A stretch of DNA of 64,000 bases from Cricetomys ansorgei (Eukaryota > Chordata > Mammalia > Rodentia > Nesomyidae), in the NCBI GenBank assembly GCA_026225945.1, contig JAMJFZ010001742.1:35001-99000 (forward strand). Direction: 5' to 3'. The notes beneath the pieces are model-generated. The model had not been told where the DNA came from, did no database searches, and saw only the letters and a program-made list of their open reading frames with translations. This document shows positions 55,270 through 64,000 of the stretch, in pieces (position 1 is the stretch's first letter; every line of letters begins with the position of its first letter). Position numbers and translations under genes: made by a program.

Positions 55270-58200
55270 CTGCTCGGTAGACAGCATTAGGTCCCGACCG
55301 GAAGCACGAGGGCCTTGCCCCCACCCTGGGGGCCCACACTCACCGTCTTTATCACTTGACTAAGCAGCTCCTCCTTGCTCATGGGGTAATCTTCTCGGAC
55401 CACAAAACCTGGGGGGTCCTCCCTCAGATGGGAGAAAGGTGAAGAGTCTGGTTTCATAGCTCTGCCTCATACACAGACCCCCCCAACTGTCCTGGGCCTG
55501 TCCCCTCCCCCTGGAGCACCAGCACCCATCTTCCCTCTATACTCCCACCTCCCTCCGAGCTCCCACTTCGCCCTCTGCCCCAGACCACACACACAAAAGC
55601 TAGATCCCAAGCCATCTCATCTGTCTGCCCCACGGAGTCGGCCCCTCTCCCCCTCCCCAAGCCTCACAGGGTATCAGGAGGCTGAGGTGGGGTAGGCTTC
55701 TTTGGAGGGTCATCTTGGCTCTGGCCCACAGCCAGAAGGGCAGCCTCAGACAAAGGGATGTGGTTCTGAGAGTGTGGGAGAGTAGAATTAGTGCAGGCCT
55801 AGCCAAGCCTGGCCCCAACACCCAAGTCCCTTGCCCACCCACCTGGACCTCCAGGCAGGCCTTCACTACAAGGAGCTGCCCCAGCCGCTTCTCGATGGTA
55901 CTCAGGAAGAGGCTCATGTCCCTGTCCCCCATGTGAGTCTTGACCCCAAGGAGATCCTTGATGACACTGCTGTCACACTGAGCGTTCTCAAAGAGAAGCT
56001 GGATATCTGGGATCAGAGAGGAGCACACCATCAGGGAACCTGGGCTCTCCTCGCTCAGTACATAACCAAGCCTGTTTCTGGAAAGGCAAAGCTTAAAGAC
56101 TGAATGGGTCTGCCCAGCCAAGACAGCCAGGCACAATGCCTGCCTGGCCTCAGAGTTCAAGAGGCCAGAGGGAGATCTGACAAGACATTACCTTGGTGGT
56201 ACACCGTGGCCAGAAACAAATCTAACTTCCACTAACCCAGGAATGCCAGGACTCAGAGCCCACCTGGAACACACACAATCCGGGCGAAGCCTCTTATGAG
56301 CCCTCCTTTCCCCGGGCTCTGTGCGGCCACTGGTACGTAGCTGGCTTGACAGATTGCTGTTAGTGAGGTCGGCGTACCACAGCGTATACCGTGAGTGTGG
56401 CGCTCCCGCTGCCCTGCTTACAAGCTTTATAACATCTGGATATCTAGACATATACCTTGATTTTCTGTTTCGAGTTGGACTTCCTAAACTGGTCGCAGCT
56501 ACTTCGCTAATAACAGCAAACCTCCAGAAATCACCTAACTGTCCCTCCGTAGGGGGAGAGAGAACTCTGCAGTAGCCACACTATGACAGGTGAACTGTGT
56601 CCCTCTAGATTCTCCTGTTGGGAGTCTAGACCTCCCCAGTGCCTCAGGATGAGACAAGGCCGCTGTGAGCATGAGGACACAAGGGGACGGTGTTGGGGTA
56701 GATTTGAACTTATTCTCAAATATTAAGCTGTTTATCCAGCGGCCTGAGCTACAGCCAGAAGGTCACCTTCCCTGGCTGTTGGAAACAGCTTCCTAGGCGT
56801 GGACTCTGGAATGCAGAAAGCGTGCTAGTTTGGAGCACCAGCGACTGTTCATTCAGTGGCCTTTCATTGGAACAAATGTCGTTCTAATGTTGTCTGCCCA
56901 CTGAGAAAAGCATCCGATTGTGTTACTGCTAATGGAGGGACCTTACAGGGCTCTCCCTCAACCCGAGCACCGGGATAAGGAAGACCTTGTGCGGGGACTT
57001 GACTGGCCAGTAAAACGGCATCGTGTCAGCCAGCTGAAGCTGGGGGTTGGTGCACTGTGAAGGTTCCATTATTGTGCATTAAGGCCTGTGCGTTGGTGGG
57101 CGGTGATTCCTTTCCATAAAATACCTGGAGACCGTGTGCAGGGAGGAAGAGGAGAAGCTGATCGGGGGATGGGAAGAAGAGCTTGTAAGTCAGCCATGTC
57201 AGGAGAGACCCTGCGCCTTGGCCGTCCAGGCTTTCCATCTCAGAAAGCATCACGGCTCTTTATTGAAACCCGCCGATAATGATAATAAAAATAATAGTAG
57301 TAATAATAATAATAAATAATACTTTAACTGAGCGGTGACGTTGTAAAACAGAGGGGGAAGCACACACAAACACAAACACACACACGTGCACCGGTGCACA
57401 CACACATAAGTGAGTTAAACAGAGGGGAAGTACAGTGCAGACGTGCAGCGGGGTAAAATCAGCCAGAGCCAAAGCGGCGCGCAGGAAGAGACCCTCATCA
57501 CGGCCCTCAGAGGGGCCAGCCCTCTGGCCTCCAGGGACACCTCTGCTTGAAGCTACGCAGTCCTTGGTTTCCATGGACAGCTCACAAGACAACGTTCATG
57601 CCAAGTACTGGAATATTCAGAAACCAAGATCAAGACAGCACTGAACAGCCTATGAGGCATCAGCGCGTTACCATGTTATGACATTGCTGACGCACTCCAA
57701 GATACTGACAAACGAAAAATAAATTTAAGAAAAAATAGCACAGTACCTAATGGACTACCACCCCATCAACGTGGGAACGAGAAGTCAACGATGAAATGTC
57801 CAGGTGTCCAGGGATACCATGTGCAGACCTAACATGGTTACAGACATCCACGCGCCAGAGAGAACGGCCACCGGGCGTGTGAGCTCTGCTGTGAGCCACA
57901 GCAGCCCTCCTGCCACCCCCACCCCCACCTTCTTGTCCCTCTCCACCATCGCCCTCTCCGACTTCCAAGAGAAGCCTATCGACCAGACATGCGGCCCATT
58001 TCCAGAGACTCGGAAAGGGGAAGGTGCACAGCACCTAGGTCAACAGCAGGTGGCACTAGGCCCGAAGGCAGTGTGGCCAGTCTCCTGAAAGCTTGCTCAC
58101 CTGCCCTGAACCAGGTAAAAAGCACCAGTTCCTCACAGGGAGGAGTAAGGACAAAACACTCCAGGCATTACATGACCCCACACATATGATGTCATCTGTG

Positions 58201-61200
58201 ACAGGCCCAGACACTGTCACAGGAACCAAACAAAGTTCTAGTAAGAGACAGGAGAATACCTTTGCAACCTCAAATAGGTAAAGACTTCTTGTATCACAAA
58301 GGCACTAATTACAAGCGAGTTGACTACCTCTTATCAATTTATATATATATACATTTATATCTATATGTATTTATATTTTATATAAATTTATCAATCTTAT
58401 AAATTTCATTTCACACAAGAAAGCAGGAGAGTACACAATCATACAGAAAAGTATTTCCAAGACTAGTGTCCAGAATCAACAACCCCCATACCTCAGAGCA
58501 GGAAACACAGTCTAATTCTATGCTAAGACATGTGGGGACCAGAGACGGCTCAGCAGTCAAGAGCACTTGCTGCTCTTGCAGAGGACCCGGGTTCAATTCC
58601 AAGCACCCACAAGGTGATTCGCAACTCCGTAACTCCAGTTACAAGGGAGCCAATGTCCTTTTCTGATGTCCACAAGCACCAAGCATGCATGTGATAAACA
58701 TACGTACATGCATGTAGGCAAAATATCCTCACATAAAATATATAAATATCTATCATGTACAGAAACAAAACATAAGTTTATCTTATAAATAAAATATATA
58801 AATCTAATTTTTGAAAGTGTTTAGCTATTTAAGCAAATGAGTAAATGAAGCCTGGGCTGCCAAAGCGGCTCAGTGGAAGAAGGCTCTTGCTGACAGGCCA
58901 GACACCCCGACTGCGATCTCAAGACTCCATATGGTGGAGAGAGAGAACCAACCGCAAGTTGTTCTCTGACAGCCGCATACCCGCCATTGCACACTCATGT
59001 GCACACACACACACCGATAGACAGACAGATGGGTAAGCTTTTAACATTAAAAAAACGCACACAGCCAAACAGGAATGCAGCCGAGATGACCATGACCCCT
59101 AGGGTGGCAATACTATTAAACACCGACGTGGGAATCAGGCTGAGTAAATACTGCAGCCGTGGCAGAACGTGGCGACGAGACACGAGGGGAGGGGCACATC
59201 TGCAGCACTCACGCGTGTACATGGAGGTGTAGAAGGAGAAACTGCCGTGGCGGCACATGCCTTTAATCCCAGGACTCGGGAGGCAGAGGCAGGCAGACCT
59301 CTGTGAGTTCGAGGCCAGCCTGGTCTACGGAGTGAGTTCCAGGACGGCCAGGGTTATCACACATCACACACCTGAACATTCATGGACAGACAGAGGGATG
59401 GAAGGACAGATGGAGTTACAGACGTACCCCAGGTGTGTAGCGAAATCTTTGAATTAGCTATGTCCCTCGGTCCCTGCTTTCTGAGCTCGGTGGGGGAAGG
59501 GTGCTCCCTGACGCCTTGCAGCGTGTGTAGGACTCACTTCCTGCCCCTAGTCACACTCCACCCAACAGGCCATTTGTTTATGCTAATGCAGACGAAAGGA
59601 TTCCTATAGCCCTCAGCAGTTTGCAGCAGAGTGACTTGCAGACCTTGAGAGATGTTAGGCTCCATTCATTTGTATAACTAATGTCTGTGTCGGGGAAGCA
59701 GGGAGTTTTGAATGAATCAAGGACTAGGGCTGAGGCAGAGAAGAAGCCAGAGGAGGCCGTGTGAGAGGATAGGGCTCAAGCTCTCTGCCTAAGCCGCCCA
59801 GGTATGCATCCCTGAAAGTTGTCCTTGCTCGTTTTTAATGTATCGCAGGACATAATAATTCCTTGACACGGGTGGGCTGCCAGAGGTATGGGATGGACAG
59901 AGAAGCAACTGCAGAACCGGCCGCGGGAGGCCTCCTAGTGGCTAGCTCCCCACAGACACATTGCATCCTTCTTTATGAAGAAGCCCAGGGTGGGAGACAG
60001 GTTACCCTTGGGCACTTACCAGCCTTGAGCTTCTCCAGCCGATTCCGGAGAGCCTGGAAGCGGGCCTCCAGCTGCTCCGACTCCAAGCGCACCTTGTCCA
60101 CTTCCTGCTGCAATCCTTTGCACAGTTGCTCTTGCTGCATCTGCTGGTTATCCTGACTGGCGTGCTCACTGACTAAGGCTTCCTGCATCTGCAGGGACAG
60201 GGGACTGGAGCCGGGTCCCCTCTAGGCCTGGGGAGGAGATATGGGAGTCTGGGAGGTAGAGAGGGTGTAAAGAGGGGTGGGCCTTGCTCACCTCTTTAAT
60301 CTCCTCCTGAAGATGGTGTAGCTCGGAGTTCTGCTCGTTGATGAAGTTAAACTCAGCAAAGTTGCGTTCCTCCACTGGGGGAGAACAGAGGGGTCCCGAG
60401 GGATGGATTCAGGAACAGAAGGGTCACTAAGGGCTGAAAGGTGACAGAGATAAAGGCAGAAAAACAGAGACAGATAAAACAGAAACAGGTACAAACACCA
60501 GGGCAGAAACGACCAGTCCCACAGAGGGACACACTGACAGACAGGGGTACGGAAAAAAGAGATTTGGGGAACCCAGGAAACGATCAGCAGCGTGGAAACC
60601 GGAGGCAGGGGGGCACTCCCTGGGCAGCGCAAGGTGCCCAGTGACGATGCAGCAGCGTGGGGCACCCCCACCTCCCGCCCCGCCCCGCACCCACTCACGC
60701 TCTAGGTATTTCTCCACTAACAGGTCAGGGTCGCTCTCGCCCGTTAGCTGGGCCAGTTTGTTCAGACTGTCCTCAAAACGCAGCACGAGCTTCTCTTGGG
60801 AGGTCTTCCGGAGTCCTTCAGCCACCTCCCAGGCTGTAGGCCGGGGATGTTCAAAGTTCCCAGAGTCCTAGCCTCGCTCTCCCCCAACAGGCCCCGCCCG
60901 CGCACCGGCTCCGCTCTCCTCTCCCACCAGGCCGGGTTCCTGTCCCCCTTGCCCGACCTTTTCCCAAAGGGCTTTGCCCTCTCTGGCCCTGGGCGAGGTG
61001 CAAGCGCTGGCCTTACCTCGCTGCTCCTGCTTCTGCACCACAAGAGGATCCAGCTGTCGTTCATGGTTCTTGAGCTTGAGGAATCGGTGCAGCTGCTCCA
61101 GATGCGATATCTGCCGCAGCAAGATCTGCGTCTCTGTGTCGCTCTGAGCCACCTCCTTCTCTGCACGCTCCCGCAGCATGCCCATCTTGGCCTTGGCCTC

Positions 61201-61748
61201 TTCCCTAGGAGAAGATGGAGCATGCCGGTAAAAACAGAAGATGGGCGATTGAGTGGGGTTATGTTGGGGGCCTGGGGAAAGGCAGTGTCGGCTGGCTTCA
61301 CGAGGATGCTCACAAGGGCAGAGAACATTCTAGGCTGGGATTGCTGGGTCAGGATGGGGCTAGACGTGAAGCCTGGTGGACACCTAAGCAGCTTCCACTC
61401 GTCACCCCATCCCCACATCTGTCTGCTCCCATAGCCAACCGCTGCTGAGACACCGAACCCTTCCCCTCCGCCGGTCACCTCCTGGGTGGCCAGCCCCGAG
61501 CGTGTCTCCAGGGCAAAGCTGCCACAGATAGGATTCCCCATCCACACACACCCAAGGAACACCGAGGCTCTGGCGGGAGAGATGCAGGAATCCATCTCTC
61601 TGTGTTCTGTCCATCGCTGTGAGCCCCAGGCCTCCCTGCCACATGTGCACCTCTGCTACCCAAGAGCCCCTGGGGCTTACCTGGCAGTGTAAGCAATAGT
61701 AGAGGATGTGCTCAGCGCCCCGACCATATCCCGAAGCAGGTAGATCTC
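54880..61748 (-). CDS. Odad1: Odad1 (Ccdc114), outer dynein arm docking complex subunit, 3' nine exons
   Basis: Coiled-coil protein of the outer dynein arm docking complex, which anchors outer arms on doublet microtubules of motile cilia with the other ODAD proteins; human loss causes primary ciliary dyskinesia. Exons in transcript order (minus strand): 61748-61681, 61204-61017, 60833-60699, 60374-60292, 60188-60020, 56006-55843, 55765-55668, 55422-55344 and 55269 to the stop at 54882-54880. They give 457 residues plus stop. The order is helical, Glu/Gln/Leu-rich coiled coil (visible residues 1-215, for example [20 protein letters not shown] and [15 protein letters not shown]), then [20 protein letters not shown], a Pro-rich link ([18 protein letters not shown]) and a Ser/Gly-rich tail ([19 protein letters not shown]). 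This fits my recollection of human ODAD1 (670 residues), so about a third of the protein is upstream of the window. The last exon seems frameshifted near 54955 (see findings). Confidence 0.95.
55344..55422 (-). CDS. Odad1: Odad1 visible exon 8
   Basis: 79 bp, acceptor tctgag, donor gtgagt. It encodes [20 protein letters not shown] and ends SQVIKT in phase 0. Confidence 0.9.
55668..55765 (-). CDS. Odad1: Odad1 visible exon 7
   Basis: 98 bp, acceptor ctctcag, donor gtgagg. It encodes [20 protein letters not shown] and the Pro-rich [11 protein letters not shown]. Confidence 0.9.
55843..56006 (-). CDS. Odad1: Odad1 visible exon 6
   Basis: 164 bp, acceptor tcccag, donor gtgggt. It encodes [20 protein letters not shown] and then [20 protein letters not shown], conserved in ODAD1. 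Confidence 0.95.
56007..58525. other. Odad1: Odad1 large intron, first half
   Basis: Holds an aat trinucleotide run at 57270-57325, CA-rich words at 57360-57410 and an AT-rich stretch at 58330-58400. No exon fits in frame here. Confidence 0.5.
58530..59050 (+). repeat. Two B2-superfamily SINEs
   Basis: 58530-58750 (ggttcaattccaagcaccca) and 58850-59035 (gctgccaaagcggctcagtg) with a CA-rich end. Odad1 intron. Confidence 0.7.
59245..59360 (+). repeat. B1 SINE
   Basis: gtggcggcacatgcctttaa, gagttcgaggccagcctggt, ttccaggacggccaggg. Confidence 0.88.
59690..59870 (+). repeat. LTR-type repeat D fragment
   Basis: ctctctgcctaagccgccca and a following AT-rich end resemble 30530-30610. Odad1 intron, about 150 bp before exon 5. 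Confidence 0.5.
60020..60188 (-). CDS. Odad1: Odad1 visible exon 5 (coiled coil)
   Basis: 169 bp, acceptor ctgcag, donor gtaagt. It encodes [20 protein letters not shown] through [17 protein letters not shown]. It is followed by a 4-kb intron full of repeats. Confidence 0.94.
60292..60374 (-). CDS. Odad1: Odad1 visible exon 4 (coiled coil)
   Basis: 83 bp, acceptor ccccag, donor gtgagc. It encodes [20 protein letters not shown] and ends EEIKE in phase 0. Confidence 0.95.
60699..60833 (-). CDS. Odad1: Odad1 visible exon 3 (coiled coil)
   Basis: 135 bp, acceptor ctacag, donor gtgagt. It encodes [20 protein letters not shown] and then [20 protein letters not shown]. This is the best-conserved block by which I recognised the gene. 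Confidence 0.95.
61017..61204 (-). CDS. Odad1: Odad1 visible exon 2 (coiled coil)
   Basis: 188 bp, acceptor tcctag, donor gtaagg. It encodes [20 protein letters not shown] and later [20 protein letters not shown], a heptad-patterned helix. Confidence 0.93.
61681..61748 (-). CDS. Odad1: Odad1 visible exon 1
   Basis: 68 bp, acceptor ctgtag, donor gtaagc (minus strand). It encodes [20 protein letters not shown] and leaves two bases for the next exon, which completes the Arg codon. This is the most 5' exon I can place; none is recognisable in 61749-64000. Confidence 0.85.
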
Positions 61749-62795
61749 CTACAGGGACACAATGAGCTTGCTTCCTCCATTCTTCCCACAAAGGGGCGTC
61801 CTACGCCTGCCACTGCAGCCCTACTATGAGCAGCTGTGGGGGGGAGGGGGCGGGGTGGGGGAGCTTTGCTTTGTTTTTTCCTTTTTAAGATAGGGTCTCA
61901 CTGTGTATCTCTGGCTACCCTGACACTATGTCACCTGAATCAAAAAAGGGGTTCTAATGAGGTCCCAAATGAGAGAGAAATTCGGAGGACAAGTGGGACA
62001 GGTAACTGGAGATCACTTGGGGACCGGTCACCCAGGAGCAAAGCACCAGCCCACCCAACTTGCCCCTCCCTTAGAAAGCTGCTTAGATGTTGTTATTATA
62101 TGGGGGTTGGGTGTGGTGGATCCCACAGGGATACAACAAGGGTCTTGGGGTGGGAGCTTCGTCTCTGGGTGGCAATACTGGGGAGTGCTGGGACTTTTAA
62201 AAGTAGGTAGGGCCTACAATAAGGTTACTAATGGCACTCAGTGACTGCCCCCCATAGGGAAAAAGGTTGTTCCTCCAGGTCCAAGCCTCTGCTTCTCCCT
62301 TGACTTGGCCTCTCCCTCATGCCTGGTCCCACCCGTTATACTATCTACTATACTATCTACCATGATGTGGTGGACCAAGAAGGCCCTAGGCAAACCAGCC
62401 CTGTGCAGTTTGGATTCTTCACCTCCAACACTGTGAGCTAGATGAATCTCTTTTCACTGTAAAGCTCCCGGTCTCAGACACTTTGTTGTATTGACAGACT
62501 AGCACCCACTGGAACCCGACTGTTCTGTGTTCTAGCTCCACAGAAGCAGCCGAGTTTTCAGTAAAAAGGGAGAAACAACAAAGATGTTACACACCCACTT
62601 ACAAAACAGAGAAGCAAGCACACGTGCACGTGGGCACAAACACACACACACAGACACACACACACCTTTGCAAAAAGAAACTCAGGGTGGATAAGCAGAA
62701 ACTGAGGAGAGGTGACGCAGAGCCACTCAGTATGAAGAAGATGGGGGAAGAGATGGAGCTGTGCTTACACTTCCTGGGGTAGCTTTTGCAGTTTT
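61749..62795. other. Odad1: Odad1 intron upstream of the first visible exon
   Basis: A B1 scrap near 61870-61930 and short CA runs at 62640-62665. No further exon recognised. Confidence 0.5.
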
Positions 62796-63545
62796 GTTGC
62801 GTTGGGTATGGTTGGGATTGGTTGGGTTTGGTTAGGTTTGGTTGGGTTGGGTTGGGTTGGGTTGTTTGGTTTGGTTTGGTTGAGTTTGGTTGAGTTGGGT
62901 TGGGTTGGGTTGGGTTGGGTTGGGTTGGGTTGATTGGGTTTGATTGGGTTTGATTGGGTTGGGTTGGATTGAGTTGGATTGGGTTTGGTTGGGTTGGGTT
63001 GAGTTGGGTTGGGTTGGGTTGGGTTGTTTGGTTTGGTTTGGTTTGGTTGAGTTTGGTTGAGTTGGGTTGGGCTGGGTTGGGTTGGTTGGGTTTGATTGGG
63101 TTGGGTTGGGTTGCGTTTGGTTTGGTTGTTTGGTTTGGTTGAGTTGGGTTGGGTTGGGTTGGGTTGGGTTGGGTTTGATTGGGTTGGGTTGGGTTGGGTT
63201 GGTTGGGTTTGATTGGGTTTGATTGGGTTGGGTTGGGTTGGGTTTGGTTTGGTTGTTTGGTTTGGTTGAGTTGGGTTGGGTTGGGTTGGGTTTGATTGGG
63301 TTGGGTTGGGTTGGGTTTGATTGGGTTGGGTTGTTTGGTTTGGTTGAGTTGGGTTGTTTGGTTTGGTTGAGTCAGGTTGGGTTGGGTTGGGTTTGATTGG
63401 GTTGGGTTGGGTTTGGTTGTTTGGTTTGGTTGAGTTGGGTTGGGTTGGGTTGGGTTGGGTTGTTTGGTTTGGTTGAGTTGGGTTGGGTTGGGTTGGGTTT
63501 GATTGGGTTGGGTTGGGTTGGGTTGAGTTGGGTTGGGTTGGGTTT
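62796..63545. repeat. TTGGG-family satellite with higher-order units
   Basis: About 750 bp of ttggg, tttggtttgg, tttgattggg and gttgttt words. Longer units starting gttgtttggtttggttgag recur at roughly 100-bp spacing. The plus strand is G-rich. Confidence 0.95.
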
Positions 63546-64000
63546 TATGGGGCTGAGGTTCTTAGCAGGGGCTTGGACGTGAGCTGCAGAGCCACACCCC
63601 CAGTCCTTTTTATTCTGAGACAAGGTGTAGATCTGTAGCCCAGGCAGCCTGCAACCGCCTTGCTGCCTCCGCTCCAGAGGGAGGGGAAGGCAGATGTACA
63701 CCACCATGCCAACCCTTTTGGAACTGTTTTTGTTTAGCTTGTTAGCGTTTCACGTTTGACAGATTTATAAGATAAATTAAGTCAACAGAAAAGGGAGAGA
63801 AAACATAAATGAACAGAGGCAGAGTTCAGCCATCAAAACTACAAAATTAAAAAAAAAAACTGATTACAAAAAGAATTAAATGAACCTAACTGCATAACAG
63901 ATGAAAAAAAAAGATCCACGTAGAAAACTGAGAAACAAGAGCCGGGCCAGGTAGATTCTGAACATCATCTTCTGAACAGAAGTACACACCCAAAGTCTCC
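63546..64000. other. Odad1: Odad1 intron, window end
   Basis: A B1 scrap at 63610-63705 (inverted) and A-rich words. No exon recognised. Confidence 0.45.

Noticed and set aside
55270..55343. Reading Odad1 exons 8 and 9 as one exon
   Set aside because: The 74-bp gap contains an in-frame taa and has GT-AG ends, so it is an intron.
60762..61595. 277-codon minus-strand and 212-codon plus-strand frames
   Set aside because: Shadow frames over Odad1 exons 2 and 3 and their introns; the true frame follows the splice sites.
62796..63545. True interstitial telomere
   Set aside because: The unit is TTGGG with TTTGG and TTTGATTGGG variants, not TTAGGG; no TTAGGG block is present.

Overview
This is a repeat-rich mammalian window, and the repeats point to a muroid rodent. 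It carries many B1, B2, B3-type and ID-type SINEs, class I and II endogenous-retrovirus LTRs, a rodent-type hAT element and long simple repeats. No bacterial or phage features are present. The visible Abcc6 protein differs at several places from the house-mouse sequence I recall, so a cricetid (hamster, vole or deer mouse) or another muroid is possible; I cannot name the species.

Layout. (1) Positions 1-22153, plus strand: the 3' half of Abcc6 (MRP6). Seventeen exons, matching human exons 15-31, encode 879 residues from NBD1 to the C-terminus. All intron borders are GT-AG and no stop interrupts the frame. The introns hold SINEs, microsatellites, a 59-bp tandem repeat just upstream of exon 16 and a 29-bp tandem array upstream of exon 27. 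(2) Positions 22154-54475: about 32 kb with no intact gene. It contains ERV/LTR fragments (including one decayed pol-LTR unit), an old L1 3' end, a hAT element, a 30-31 bp minisatellite, a broken zinc-finger fragment and paired copies of several repeat families. (3) Positions 54475-61748, minus strand: the 3' part of Odad1 (Ccdc114), a coiled-coil subunit of the outer dynein arm docking complex. Nine exons and a poly(A) signal are visible; the 5' exons lie beyond the window. Positions 61749-64000 are upstream intron, dominated by a 750-bp TTGGG-family satellite.

The two genes converge and have no functional link: Abcc6 is a membrane ABC exporter and Odad1 is an axonemal protein. In human they lie on different chromosomes (16p13.11 and 19q13.33), so the intergenic desert spans a human-rodent synteny breakpoint. 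A short degenerate telomere-like tract lies inside it.

The most testable observation is an apparent one-base frameshift in the last Odad1 exon. It replaces a conserved-looking Ser-rich tail, which remains open in the neighbouring frame. I found no undescribed multi-gene system; the rest is an ordinary mammalian locus with several unusual repeat structures.
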